A stretch of DNA of 64,000 nucleotides from Candidatus Phosphitivorax anaerolimi (GTDB lineage: Bacteria; Desulfobacterota; Desulfomonilia; UBA1062). A program made the translations under genes and the position numbers. The stretch spans positions 1 to 64,000 of the forward strand of contig MPOS01000014.1 of the NCBI GenBank assembly GCA_001896555.1, in the 5' to 3' direction. The notes beneath the pieces were generated by a model, which was given only the letters and a program-made list of their open reading frames with translations, had not been told where the DNA came from and ran no database searches. Shown here piece after piece: positions 23,650 through 33,151 of the stretch (its first letter is position 1; every line of letters begins with the position of its first letter).

Positions 23650-25829
23650 TGACGAAGAGAACCAAGGAGATCATCTACATCGTCGTTATCGTGTCCGTCC
23701 TTGTCTCCTTGAGCGTGGCCCAGACAAACATCAGGAACATCCAGGCCCTGTCCTCCATCCGCAATCTCGTTATATTCGGGCTTATCAGCCTCAACATCGT
23801 GCTCCTGGTCCTGGTGATCTTCCTGGTCACCCGCAACCTCGCCAAGCTCCTGCTCGAGCGGCAGCGGGGAATGCTCGGCACCAGACTCAGGACCAAGCTC
23901 GTGGCCGCGTTCGTCACGCTCACCATCATCCCCACGACAGTGCTGTTCATCGCCAGTATCATCTTCCTGAACCGGAGCATGGAAGGCTGGCTCTCCAGCG
24001 AGGTGGAGACCGCGATCGAAGAGTCCATGAACGTGGCGAACATCTACTACAAGGAGGCCTCGGCCGACGCCATCCACTACGCGAGCTCCATATCCGAAGA
24101 GATCACGGAGAGGAGACTGCTCAAAGAGGAAAACCTCGAGATCCTCAAGAGCCTGCTGCAGGAGAAGATGGTGCTGTTCCGGCTCTCGGCTGTCGAGATC
24201 TTCTCTTCTCAGGGCGAGGAGCTGGTGAAGATCGTGTCGCCGGACATCGGCGTCGCCGGTCTTCCCTCACCCGAGTCGAGCCTTGTGCTCTCCGCCATGG
24301 AAGGCAAGACCATGTCCATCGTGGTTCGCACCGGGAATGCGGACATCATCGAGGGCATCGTGCCCATCCGGTCGTCGTTCAATCTCAAAGACGTGGTGGG
24401 CGTGCTCGTGGCCGACTACTACATCCCGGAGAGCATTTCGGGAAGGATGAGCATGATCCGCTCCACCTTCACCGACTACATCCAGAGTCTCAAGCTCAAA
24501 GGGCCCATCAAGACCAACTATGTCATCATTCTCACCTCGATCACGCTTTTGGTGATCTTCTCGGCGGTGTGGTTCGGCATGAACATCTCCAAGGGGCTCA
24601 TCAATCCCATCGAGAAGCTCGTGGAAGGCACTCAGCGGATTTCCCGGGGGGACTTGAGCTTTTCGATCGACGTCCAGTCCAACGATGAGCTGGGTTTGCT
24701 GGTGCAGGACTTCAACACCATGGTGGACGATCTCACGGAGTCGCGCAGGCGCCTGGTAAACGCCTACAATGAGCTCACCTACCGCAATCGCTACATCGAG
24801 ACCGTGCTCACCAACATCTCCACCGGCGTCATCACCATCGGCCGGGATGACTGCATCAGCATGATCAATCCCGCGGCCCAGACCATGCTCGGCATCCAGG
24901 AGAACGAATCCATGGGCAAGAGGTATGACGAAGTGCTCAAGGGCGACTATGTCCCCATCGTCACCGAGCTCATCGAACCCCTCAAGAAATCCAAGGGCAT
25001 GACCACCCAGAAGCAGATCACCATCTCGGCTGATTCACAGAGGCTCACGCTGCTGGGTCATGCCTCGTTCCTCTACGACGACAACGGCGAGCACATGGGC
25101 ATGGTGGTGGTGTTCGACGACCTCACCCAGCTCCAGAAGATGCAGCGCATGGCCGCCTGGAGGGAGGTGGCCCGGAGGATCGCCCACGAGGTGAAGAACC
25201 CGCTGACCCCGATCCAGCTCTCTGCACAGCGGCTCAGGCGCAGGTATCTCGACCGGCTCCAGGACGACGGGCAGGTGTTCGACGAGTGCACCCGGGTCAT
25301 CATCAATGAGGTCGACGAGATGAAGCGGCTGGTCAACGAGTTCTCCGCCTTTGCAAAAATGCCCTCGTGCATGCCTGCACCCGGGGATCTCAACAAGGTG
25401 GTGCAGGATGCCGTGGCGCTGTATCGTCAGGCCCATCCGGAGGTTACATACGAGATTACGATCGATGAGACCATACCCAAGGTGGAGATCGACGCGCCTC
25501 AGATGAACCGCGCCATCGTCAACCTGCTCGAAAACGCCACCACCGCGGTCCTGGAGGGGGGGAATTCCCAAAAGAAGGTTTCCATCCGGACGAGCTACGA
25601 TGCCGATGTGCACATCGCAACCCTGGATATTTCGGATACCGGCCCCGGCATACCGCCCAAGGTCAAGGAGCGGCTGTTCGAGCCTTATTTTTCCACGAAG
25701 CGGGGGGGTACGGGGCTGGGCCTGGTCATTGTCAACCGGATCGTCTCGGATCACAATGGGTTCATCCGGGTACGGGACAACACGCCCACCGGCACGAGTT
25801 TCAACATAGAGCTACCGGTAAAGGAGTAG
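23646..25829 (+). CDS. ntrY: NtrY-like membrane sensor histidine kinase
   Basis: The 727-residue kinase has hydrophobic segments near residues 9-25, 42-64, 88-108 and 290-310, with an extracytoplasmic sensor between the last two. A HAMP linker (about 312-365) and a PAS domain (about 390-480) follow. The phosphoacceptor site is RRIAHEVKNPLTPIQ, with its histidine near 513. The ATPase domain has NLLENATTAV, DTGPGIPP and GGTGLGL. This order matches NtrY. It overlaps lpxC by four bases and is followed after three bases by its regulator. NtrYX systems elsewhere control nitrogen, redox or envelope genes. The link to lpxC suggests an envelope-related role here, which is inference. Confidence 0.92.
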   Translation: MMTKRTKEIIYIVVIVSVLVSLSVAQTNIRNIQALSSIRNLVIFGLISLNIVLLVLVIFLVTRNLAKLLLERQRGMLGTRLRTKLVAAFVTLTIIPTTVLFIASIIFLNRSMEGWLSSEVETAIEESMNVANIYYKEASADAIHYASSISEEITERRLLKEENLEILKSLLQEKMVLFRLSAVEIFSSQGEELVKIVSPDIGVAGLPSPESSLVLSAMEGKTMSIVVRTGNADIIEGIVPIRSSFNLKDVVGVLVADYYIPESISGRMSMIRSTFTDYIQSLKLKGPIKTNYVIILTSITLLVIFSAVWFGMNISKGLINPIEKLVEGTQRISRGDLSFSIDVQSNDELGLLVQDFNTMVDDLTESRRRLVNAYNELTYRNRYIETVLTNISTGVITIGRDDCISMINPAAQTMLGIQENESMGKRYDEVLKGDYVPIVTELIEPLKKSKGMTTQKQITISADSQRLTLLGHASFLYDDNGEHMGMVVVFDDLTQLQKMQRMAAWREVARRIAHEVKNPLTPIQLSAQRLRRRYLDRLQDDGQVFDECTRVIINEVDEMKRLVNEFSAFAKMPSCMPAPGDLNKVVQDAVALYRQAHPEVTYEITIDETIPKVEIDAPQMNRAIVNLLENATTAVLEGGNSQKKVSIRTSYDADVHIATLDISDTGPGIPPKVKERLFEPYFSTKRGGTGLGLVIVNRIVSDHNGFIRVRDNTPTGTSFNIELPVKE

Positions 25830-25832
25830 TAC

Positions 25833-27185
25833 ATGAAGCGTTCGATTCTCATAGTTGATGACGAGGAAAGCATACGGTTTTCGCTCAAGGGAGGCCTCGA
25901 GGACGAGGGGTACCACACCCTCCTGGCCGCCAACGGCGAAGAGGCCGTCCAGGTCATAGAGCGCAACGAGATCGATCTGATCCTCCTGGATATCTGGATG
26001 CCGGGCAAGGACGGCCTGCAGATCCTCGAAGAGCTCAATAAGAGCGGGTATCGAATCCCGGTCATCATCATGACCGGCCACGGCTCCATCGATACCGCCG
26101 TCAGGGCCACCCGGCTGGGGGCCCTGGACTTCATCGAAAAACCACTGGATCTGAACAAGATCATCATCACTATCAACAACACCCTGCACCTGCGCGCCCT
26201 GGAGGAAGAGAACGCCCTCTTGAGAATGAAGGCCCAGAAGGACGACGAGATCGTCGGGAATTCGCCCGCCATCCGAAAGCTCAAGGAACAGATCGACCGG
26301 GCGGCCCCATCGGACGCCTGGGTACTGATCCTGGGCGAAAACGGTACGGGCAAGGAGCTCGTGGCCAGAAGGCTCCACAAGAAGAGCCAGAGAAACAAAC
26401 AGCCCTTCGTGGAGGTCAACTGTGCGGCCATCCCGCAGGAGCTCATCGAAAGCGAGCTCTTCGGGCACGAAAAGGGCGCGTTCACCGGCGCGACCGAGCG
26501 CAGGCGGGGCAAGTTCGACCTGGCCAACAACGGCACCCTCTTCCTCGACGAGATCGGCGACATGAGCCTGCCCACCCAGGCCAAGATCTTGAGGATCCTC
26601 CAGGAGCAGCGGTTTGAGCGGGTGGGGGGCTCCCAGACCATCCAGGTCGACGTGCGGGTGCTCACCGCCACCAACAAGGACCTGGAAAAGGAGATCGAGG
26701 CGGGCAGGTTCCGGCAGGACCTCTACTACCGCCTCAACGTCATCCCCATCTACGTGCCGAGGCTCGCAGACCGCAAGGATGACATCCCCGAGCTGGTGGA
26801 GCACTTCCTCAAGATGTACGCCTCCTTGAAGGGCGGGAAGAAAAAGACCATGACCGAGGGCGCGGTCAAGAAGCTCATGCAGCACGACTGGCCGGGCAAT
26901 GTGCGCGAGCTCAAGAACATCGTGGAGAGGCTGGTGATCATGACGCCCGGAGACACGATCACTGCCGACGACATCCTCCCCTTGAGTTCGCGGAGCTCAT
27001 CAGAGACCGATAAGCTCATCGACATCCCCCTGCTCAAGGATGCCAGGGCCCAGTTTGAGAAGATGTTTATAGAAAACAAGCTCAAGGAGTGCGGGTACAA
27101 CATCTCCAAGACGGCTGATCTCATCGGTGTAGAACGCAGCAACCTGCACAGGAAGATCAAAGGTCTGGGTATCGATGTGGGATGA
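25833..27185 (+). CDS. ntrX: NtrX-like sigma-54-dependent response regulator
   Basis: The 450-residue regulator has a receiver domain (about 1-120) with the phosphorylated aspartate at 53 (LLDIWMP). The AAA+ domain (about 140-375) has Walker A GENGTGKE and the loop ESELFGHEKGAFTGA, whose GAFTGA contacts sigma-54. A Fis-type DNA-binding helix-turn-helix ends the protein (KTADLIGVERSNLHRKIK). It is paired with the upstream NtrY-like kinase. Its stop lies 11 bases inside the next gene, so translation of the radical SAM protein may be coupled to it. Confidence 0.94.
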   Translation: MKRSILIVDDEESIRFSLKGGLEDEGYHTLLAANGEEAVQVIERNEIDLILLDIWMPGKDGLQILEELNKSGYRIPVIIMTGHGSIDTAVRATRLGALDFIEKPLDLNKIIITINNTLHLRALEEENALLRMKAQKDDEIVGNSPAIRKLKEQIDRAAPSDAWVLILGENGTGKELVARRLHKKSQRNKQPFVEVNCAAIPQELIESELFGHEKGAFTGATERRRGKFDLANNGTLFLDEIGDMSLPTQAKILRILQEQRFERVGGSQTIQVDVRVLTATNKDLEKEIEAGRFRQDLYYRLNVIPIYVPRLADRKDDIPELVEHFLKMYASLKGGKKKTMTEGAVKKLMQHDWPGNVRELKNIVERLVIMTPGDTITADDILPLSSRSSSETDKLIDIPLLKDARAQFEKMFIENKLKECGYNISKTADLIGVERSNLHRKIKGLGIDVG

Positions 27186-28737
27186 AACAGGCGCGATCAG
27201 AAAGGACCCCGGAGGCAGGCTGAACATTGCCCTGGTCTATCCCAACACCTACTGGGTGGGGATGTCCAACCTCGGGCTGCACACCATGTATCGCGTTTTC
27301 AACGACCACCCGTCGATCGTGTGCGAGCGGTTCTTCACCGACTCGCCGCGCTCGGTGGAATCATCCCGGCATCTCAATGACTTTCACATCATCGCGTTCA
27401 GCGTATCCTACGAGCTCGACTGGATCAACATGATCCGGATCCTGCTCGACAACCGCATCCCGGTAAGGAGAGAGGATCGCAGGGGCAGCCCCATCGTCAT
27501 GGCCGGGGGCGCGGCGGCCACCATCAACCCCGAGCCGGTGGCCGAGGCCCTGGATTTCTGCTTCCTGGGCGAGGGCGAGCCATTGGGAGACGCGCTCGCC
27601 GATGCCTTCTTCGCAAGCAACGGCTACCGGGGATTCCTGGAGAGGCTAGCAAAGGTGCCCGGGATCTATCTGCCTGAACAGACTCGCCCGGTCTACGAGG
27701 GGGAGCGGATCAGGGGGTTTGAGGGCTCAAGGCCCGTGATCTCCGTGGTAAGGCCCTTCGACAATCCCGGCCACTCCGTCATCCTCACGGACAAGACCGT
27801 GTTCCAGGACATGTTCCTCACCGAGATCGCCCGCGGCTGCCCGTTCAACTGCAGGTTCTGCACTGCCCGCGAGATCTATTCGCCCTTTCGGCCCGTCGAG
27901 GTGGACCGGCTGCTCCCCGTGCTGGACCGGGCCGCCCGCTCGGGGAAGAAGCTGGGCCTGGTGAGCACCTCGCTGAACAACCACCCCCGGCTGACCCGGC
28001 TGCTTGAAGAGATCGACGCCCGCGGGCTGAAAATCGCCCCGCCCTCGCTACGTCTGGGCATGATCTCGGAGGAGCTTCTCGCCTATATGAAGGCCTCACG
28101 GGTCAACGAGGTGACTCTGGCCCCTGAGGTGGGCTCCGACACACTTCGTGCCGCCCTGGGCAAGCGGGTGAGCGGAGAGGAGATCCTGAAAGACGTGATC
28201 TCCCTGGTCAGGAGCGGCATCCGCGACATCAAACTCTACTTCATGGTGGGTCTGCCCGGCGAGGAACAGAAGGACATCGATGACCTGATCGACCTGGTCA
28301 AGCGCATCCGCCAGACCTTCATCCAAGTCTCCCGGGGCAACCGGCGGATCGGCAGGGTTTCGGTGAGCATCAACACCATGGTCCCCAAGCCCCATTCCCG
28401 CTATGGGCGGGCGGCCCTGCTGGAGCCTGGCGAGGCCAAGAAGCGGATTACAAAAATCGTGAAGGGGCTCAAATCCCAGAGCAACGTGATCGTGAGCTTC
28501 GAAGGCCCCAAGTGGGCCTACATCCAGGCCTTGATCGCCCGGGGCGACCGGAGGGTCCTGGATGTCCTGACAGAGATGGCCGCTCACGACCCGTCAAAGT
28601 GGCAGGAGGTGCTCAGGAGCTGGCCGCGCAACCCCGATTACTATGCGCTTAGAGAGCGTGAGCCGGACGAGATCCTGCCGTGGTCGTTCTACTCGCACTT
28701 CGAGCGCGACCAGTGCCGGGATGGGGAGGAGGGGTGA
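27175..28737 (+). CDS. Radical SAM protein with N-terminal B12-binding-like region
   Basis: The 520-residue protein carries the cluster motif CPFNCRFC (C-x3-C-x2-C, near residues 222-229), which holds a 4Fe-4S cluster that cleaves S-adenosylmethionine. The N-terminal region (LNIALVYPNTYWVGMSNLGLHTMY, then VMAGGAAATINPEPVAEALDFCFLGEGE) looks like the cobalamin-binding-type domain of YgiQ/MiaB-related enzymes. The C-terminal part resembles the conserved family often annotated as a radical SAM fusion (TIGR03960-like). Substrate unknown. It overlaps ntrX by 11 bases and is followed immediately by radC. Confidence 0.85.
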   Translation: MWDETGAIRKDPGGRLNIALVYPNTYWVGMSNLGLHTMYRVFNDHPSIVCERFFTDSPRSVESSRHLNDFHIIAFSVSYELDWINMIRILLDNRIPVRREDRRGSPIVMAGGAAATINPEPVAEALDFCFLGEGEPLGDALADAFFASNGYRGFLERLAKVPGIYLPEQTRPVYEGERIRGFEGSRPVISVVRPFDNPGHSVILTDKTVFQDMFLTEIARGCPFNCRFCTAREIYSPFRPVEVDRLLPVLDRAARSGKKLGLVSTSLNNHPRLTRLLEEIDARGLKIAPPSLRLGMISEELLAYMKASRVNEVTLAPEVGSDTLRAALGKRVSGEEILKDVISLVRSGIRDIKLYFMVGLPGEEQKDIDDLIDLVKRIRQTFIQVSRGNRRIGRVSVSINTMVPKPHSRYGRAALLEPGEAKKRITKIVKGLKSQSNVIVSFEGPKWAYIQALIARGDRRVLDVLTEMAAHDPSKWQEVLRSWPRNPDYYALREREPDEILPWSFYSHFERDQCRDGEEG

Positions 28738-28738
28738 T

Positions 28739-29428
28739 ATGAGCACGGGCGAGCCGCACTACACCGGTCACCGCAGCCGCCTGCGGAGCAGGTTCAGAGA
28801 TGCGGGCAGGGGCGCTTTGAGCGACTACGAGATCCTGGAACTGCTCCTGGGATATGCGATCCCCCGCAAAGACACCAAGCCCTTGGCCAAGGAGCTGCTC
28901 GAAGAGTACGGGTCGCTCAGGCGGATTTTCGATGAATCGCTGGAGGCCCTGGAGAGACGGAAAGGGGTCGGCGAGTACTCGAGCACATTGATCAAGCTTG
29001 TCAAGGCGTGTGTGATCCGATATCTGGAGCCCTTTACAGAGGGCGGCGTCATCCTGGACAGCCCGGAAGCGGTCATCCGCTATCTCCAGGCAGAGATCGG
29101 GGGCGAGAAGAGCGAGCATTTCATGCTTCTGTGCCTGAACTCCGCGGGCAGGCTCATCCATGTGCAGGACCTCTGCCAGGGCACCGTGAACATGGCCCAC
29201 GTCTATCCCCGGGAGGTGTTCAAGACGGCCCTGGAAAGGGGCGCCTCGTCCCTGGTCCTCGTACATAACCACCCATCAGGGAGCCCGACGCCTTCGGCGC
29301 ACGACGAGCGGCTCACCCGGGCGCTTACAGAGCTGGGAGAGAGTCTGGGCATCCCGGTCCACGACCACATCATCGTGACCAGGGACAAGGCATACAGCAT
29401 CACGCTCGGCAGACACATCCAATACTGA
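28739..29428 (+). CDS. radC: RadC-family JAMM/MPN+ domain protein
   Basis: The 229-residue protein starts at the ATG at 28739, behind a GGAGGAGGGG site; the longer frame lies inside the upstream gene. A helix-hairpin-like N-terminal region (LSDYEILELLLGYAIPRKDTKPLAKELL) is followed by the JAMM metalloprotease-like domain. Its metal motif is HNHPSGSPTPSAHD, followed by VPVHDHIIV-like residues. RadC was named as a DNA repair gene, but its true role is unsettled. It is adjacent to rmuC. Confidence 0.93.
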   Translation: MSTGEPHYTGHRSRLRSRFRDAGRGALSDYEILELLLGYAIPRKDTKPLAKELLEEYGSLRRIFDESLEALERRKGVGEYSSTLIKLVKACVIRYLEPFTEGGVILDSPEAVIRYLQAEIGGEKSEHFMLLCLNSAGRLIHVQDLCQGTVNMAHVYPREVFKTALERGASSLVLVHNHPSGSPTPSAHDERLTRALTELGESLGIPVHDHIIVTRDKAYSITLGRHIQY

Positions 29429-29549
29429 CCTTGCACCGGATAGGGGTTGTGGGGTATTCGGGAACCGGTAGGCATGGGAGAATGAGCAGGGCATGCCCCC
29501 GCCGGCGGGCTGGAAGGACCGGCGGGGCCGCAAAGAGGAGTAAAACATT

Positions 29550-30977
29550 GTGATTGAACTGGCGTTGATCGGTGCAGCGGGGATTGCCGGGCTCATACTC
29601 GGCTGGCTTCTTGCCAAGGGACGCTACCTCCCCGGGCGGGAGCAGGCCCGGCAAGAGGCGACCGGACTGCGGGAGTCGCTCCAATGCAGGGAGGAAGAGC
29701 TCCAGGCCCTGCGCAGCGTTTTGGAGGCCGAGCAGCAGGAGCGTGTAAAGGCCCAGACCCGGTTCGAGGCGGCCCAGGAATCGCTCAAGCAGCAGGCGGA
29801 GCTCGTCGAGGAATCGCGCCGCCGGCTCGTGGAGACCTTCCAGGCCCTCTCGGCCGATGCCCTCAAGAGCAATAACAAGGTCTTTCTGGATCTTGCAGGC
29901 GGTGTGGTCAACACCCTGCTCGCCGAGATGAAGGGCGACATGGACAAGAGGCGGGAGGCCATCGACGGGCTTGTCAAACCCCTGCAGGATGCCCTGAAGC
30001 GCTATGAAACCCAGCTGCGGGAGATCGAGAATGCACGGCAGAACGCCTATGGCGACATCACCCGCTACATCACCGAGCTCATGAAAACCCAGGAGCGGCT
30101 TCATGAGCAGACCCGCTCGCTGAGCACGGCCCTGAAGGTGCCCCAGGTCAAGGGGAGGTGGGGCGAGATCACCTTGCGGAGGGTGGTCGAGGTCGCAGGC
30201 ATGTCGCCCCACTGCGATTTCATCGAGCAGCCGAGCGTACAGACGGAATCGGGAGTGAGGCGTCCCGACCTCATCATCCGGCTTCCGCGGAACAAGCAGG
30301 TGGTGGTGGACGCAAAGCTCCCCATCAGCGCCTACATGGACGCCTATGCCGCCGAGGACGAGAAGACGAAGAAAGAGCTCCTGGCAAAGCACGCCCAGAG
30401 CCTGAGGAACCACATGATTTCACTATCGTCCAAGGAGTACTTCCGGCAGTTCGACACTGCGCCGGACTTCGTGGTGCTCTTTCTCGCATCCGAGTCGTTC
30501 TTCAGCGCGGCCCTGGACCACGACAAGACGCTCATCGAAGACGCCATCGACCGGAACGTGATCATCACCACGCCCACCACCCTGATCGCGCTGCTGCGCA
30601 CCATCGCGCTCACCTGGCAGCAGCACGCGGCCTCGGAGAACGCAGAGCGCATCTTCAAAGGGGCCATGGAGCTCTTCGAGAGGATCAAGGTGTTTGCACG
30701 CCATTTCGAGAGGCTCAAAGAGGGCATCCAGAAAACCGCGCAGGCATACAACGCAGCCGCGAGGTCGTGGGAGGCCCGGGTGCTGCCGTCTGCAGATAGG
30801 TTGAAGAGGCTGGGCGCGGTCAAGCAGGACAACTGCCTGCCCGGGGTGGAGCCTGTTGATGAATTTCTCGCAGAGATCACCCTGGAGGAAGACTCCGGAG
30901 ACAGTGAACAAAGCCTGAGGGAAAGCCAGCCTGAGGAACTGCCTGATGATCTCCCGGCTGCAGAGGAAGGCTCATGA
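29550..30977 (+). CDS. rmuC: DNA recombination protein RmuC
   Basis: RmuC proteins limit DNA inversions and rearrangements and belong to the PD-(D/E)XK nuclease-like group. The 475-residue protein starts at a GTG behind GAGGAG. It has one N-terminal membrane helix (about 2-22), a long coiled coil (about 30-190), then the conserved core with QVKGRWGEITLRRVVE, RPDLIIRLP, VVVDAKLP and PDFVVLFLASESF. The acidic C-terminal tail is disordered-looking. Its position after radC fits DNA maintenance. Confidence 0.94.
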   Translation: MIELALIGAAGIAGLILGWLLAKGRYLPGREQARQEATGLRESLQCREEELQALRSVLEAEQQERVKAQTRFEAAQESLKQQAELVEESRRRLVETFQALSADALKSNNKVFLDLAGGVVNTLLAEMKGDMDKRREAIDGLVKPLQDALKRYETQLREIENARQNAYGDITRYITELMKTQERLHEQTRSLSTALKVPQVKGRWGEITLRRVVEVAGMSPHCDFIEQPSVQTESGVRRPDLIIRLPRNKQVVVDAKLPISAYMDAYAAEDEKTKKELLAKHAQSLRNHMISLSSKEYFRQFDTAPDFVVLFLASESFFSAALDHDKTLIEDAIDRNVIITTPTTLIALLRTIALTWQQHAASENAERIFKGAMELFERIKVFARHFERLKEGIQKTAQAYNAAARSWEARVLPSADRLKRLGAVKQDNCLPGVEPVDEFLAEITLEEDSGDSEQSLRESQPEELPDDLPAAEEGS

Positions 30978-31008
30978 CAGGCGGGAGATGGATCGTTCTC
31001 TCATCACG

Positions 31009-31383
31009 TCAAGAATCCGCCTCGAGCAGGCTCTGCACCTTGAAGAGGATGATGTGCGCCGGCGAGGGCTTTACCAGATAGAGATTGGCCCCGGCGTCGA
31101 AGGCGAGCTTCCGGTTGTTCTGGGACGCCTCAGTAGTGAGCATGATGATGGGCAGATCCTTGTACTGCGGGTTCTGCCGGATGTTGGCGATGAGCTCGAT
31201 GCCGTCCATGTTCGGCATGTTCAGGTCCGAGATGATGAGTTTGATATCTGGGTTGAGGGCAAGCTTCTCCAGGGCGTCGAAACCGTCGCAGGCCTCAATG
31301 CATGTATAGTGCTTCGGTTTGAGAGTGTGTATCAGAAGTTTTCTGACGGTCGCTGAGTCATCCACAATGAGTATCTTCGTCAT
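31009..31383 (-). CDS. CheY-like single-domain response regulator
   Basis: The 124-residue receiver domain has the acid pair at 8-9 (VDD), phosphoacceptor Asp53 (ISDLNMPNMDG), the conserved Thr in MLTTEAS and Lys in LVKPS. I start at the ATG at 31383, which has GTGGAGG six bases upstream and follows the cheR stop. It is the last gene of the minus-strand motility block. Without an output domain it should act by protein contact, for example at the flagellar switch or on the nearby CheR/HDOD proteins. Confidence 0.9.
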   Translation of the reverse strand: MTKILIVDDSATVRKLLIHTLKPKHYTCIEACDGFDALEKLALNPDIKLIISDLNMPNMDGIELIANIRQNPQYKDLPIIMLTTEASQNNRKLAFDAGANLYLVKPSPAHIILFKVQSLLEADS

Positions 31384-31395
31384 ACACGCCTCCAC

Positions 31396-32256
31396 CTACT
31401 CCTTTTTGTAGCCCAGGGCGCCGGGAAAATGAACCAGCTTAAAGGCCCGCGAGATGTTGTGCAGCGATTCCGAATGGCCGATGAAGAGATAACCTCCCGG
31501 ATTGAGATTGTCGTATAGCTGGGATACGAATCTCTTTTTTGCAGCGTCGTCAAAATAGATGAGGACGTTTCTGCAGAATATGATGTCGAAGCCCCTCATC
31601 AGCTTCACCCTTTTTTCGTCATTGAAGTTCAGGTATTGCAGCTCCACGAGCATCCGAATATCGTCGCAGACCCTGAACTGGGGACCTTCCTGAATGAAGT
31701 ATTTCTTCTTGATATCAGGCGGCACGGAGCGGAGGGTGTAATCATTGTATACGGCCGCCCGTGCAGACTTGAGCGCCTTTTCGCTGATGTCGCTTGCAAA
31801 GATCTTCACGTCCCATTCAGGCATCTTTTCCCCGAGCACCTCCCAGACCACCATTCCCAGGGTATAAGGCTCATCACCGGTGGAGCATCCCGCAGACCAG
31901 ATCCTCAACACCTTTTCGCCCTGGGCGGCTCTCTTCCCCAGGATCTCGGGCAGGGCCTTCTCCTGGAAGGCCTGGATCTGAGGCGGGCTCCTGAAGAAGC
32001 TCGTCTCGTTGGTGGTCACCGAATCGAACAGTGCCCTCAGCTCCCGGGATGCCTGCGGGTCGTATTTGAGCAGGTAGTAGTACTTGTCGAAATCCGGAAG
32101 GTTGTTCACCTTCAGCCGCAGGGAAAGCCTGTTTTCGAGCTGGGACTTCTTGTTGTCGGAAAAGAAGATTCCGGAGTGCTCATAGATGAAGTCACGCAGC
32201 AGGCGGAAGGTCTCGTCCGACATTCCGGGCTGGGCGGTGTTGAGATACTCAGGCAT
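31396..32256 (-). CDS. cheR: CheR-type protein-glutamate methyltransferase
   Basis: CheR methylates glutamates on chemoreceptors with S-adenosylmethionine during adaptation. From the ATG at 32256 the protein has 286 residues. The N-terminal helical domain (FRLLRDFIYEHSGIFFSDNKKSQLENRL) is followed by the methyltransferase fold, with RIWSAGCSTGDEPYTLGM as the SAM site and GFDIIFCRNVLIYFD as another family signature. The start overlaps the HDOD gene stop by eight bases. It ends 12 bases before the CheY-like gene. Confidence 0.95.
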   Translation of the reverse strand: MPEYLNTAQPGMSDETFRLLRDFIYEHSGIFFSDNKKSQLENRLSLRLKVNNLPDFDKYYYLLKYDPQASRELRALFDSVTTNETSFFRSPPQIQAFQEKALPEILGKRAAQGEKVLRIWSAGCSTGDEPYTLGMVVWEVLGEKMPEWDVKIFASDISEKALKSARAAVYNDYTLRSVPPDIKKKYFIQEGPQFRVCDDIRMLVELQYLNFNDEKRVKLMRGFDIIFCRNVLIYFDDAAKKRFVSQLYDNLNPGGYLFIGHSESLHNISRAFKLVHFPGALGYKKE

Positions 32257-33151
32257 AGGCACGTTCCCGGTCCTCCTGATCCGATACCGTGGTGATATAC
32301 TCCTTAACCTCTTCGCCGATGTCTCCGATCTCAAAGGAGAACCGTTCGAGATCGATCGAGTCCATAGGATGCCCCATCTTTTTCAGGATCTGCCATCCCT
32401 GCTGATCTTTGAGGACAAAGGACATGGAGTCTCCCCCGCAGGAGAGCTCACTGGCCTTCGCCAGCAGGTTGGCTATGGATACCACCGAGGTGATGTCCTT
32501 GAACCGGGCGTCCCGAGGATGGTGGTGGTTCAGGATGATGTCGGCGATGTAGGGAGGCAGCCCCCATTTCTGGGCGAGGAAATGTCCGATTTCCATATGG
32601 GTCGTGCCGAGAATCTCTTGCTCTGCCTCGAACATGGAGCACTGACGTTCAATGGACAGGGCATGCGCCTGCATGAACTGGTCGTGGAAATACTCGTCGA
32701 GGATGATCTTGCCGATGTCATGGAGCAGGCCGCCCACGAACTCTCTTCCCTGGAGGCTCATGTGCAGCCTCGTATCGATGCGCCGCGCGATGAGGCCTGT
32801 GGCGATGCAGTGTTGCCAGAACTTTTTCCTGATATTCTGCTCCTGCGATTTCCGAGAACCCAGGGATGACAGGACCGACACCGATGTGGTGATGTTGACG
32901 ACCTCGTTGAGCCCCATCAGGAGGATGGCGCGGTGAAGCGTTTCGATCTCATGAGCGCCCCTGCGGTAAAAGGCCGAGTTCGCCAGCTTGAGCACCTTTG
33001 CCGCAAGCGGGGGATCCTTATGGATACACTCCGATATGGTCTTGATCGAGACATCGGGCGACCGGGAGAGGCTCATGACCTCCACAGCAACCGAGGGCAG
33101 GGTGGGCAGGTCTTCCAGGTGCTTGACGGTTTGCAGGATCAGCCGATCCAT
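32249..33151 (-). CDS. HDOD-domain signalling protein
   Basis: The 300-residue protein has an HDOD domain over about residues 5-210: LPTLPSVAVEVMSLSRSPDVS, KVLKLANSAFYRR, RAILLMGLNEVVN and GGLLHDIGKIILDEYF. HDOD is related to HD phosphohydrolases; here an HDIGK segment remains, so part of an HD-type metal site may persist. Such proteins often accompany chemotaxis and c-di-GMP signalling. It is sandwiched between the HEAT-repeat gene (one-base overlap) and cheR (eight-base overlap). Confidence 0.88.
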   Translation of the reverse strand: MDRLILQTVKHLEDLPTLPSVAVEVMSLSRSPDVSIKTISECIHKDPPLAAKVLKLANSAFYRRGAHEIETLHRAILLMGLNEVVNITTSVSVLSSLGSRKSQEQNIRKKFWQHCIATGLIARRIDTRLHMSLQGREFVGGLLHDIGKIILDEYFHDQFMQAHALSIERQCSMFEAEQEILGTTHMEIGHFLAQKWGLPPYIADIILNHHHPRDARFKDITSVVSIANLLAKASELSCGGDSMSFVLKDQQGWQILKKMGHPMDSIDLERFSFEIGDIGEEVKEYITTVSDQEDRERAYA

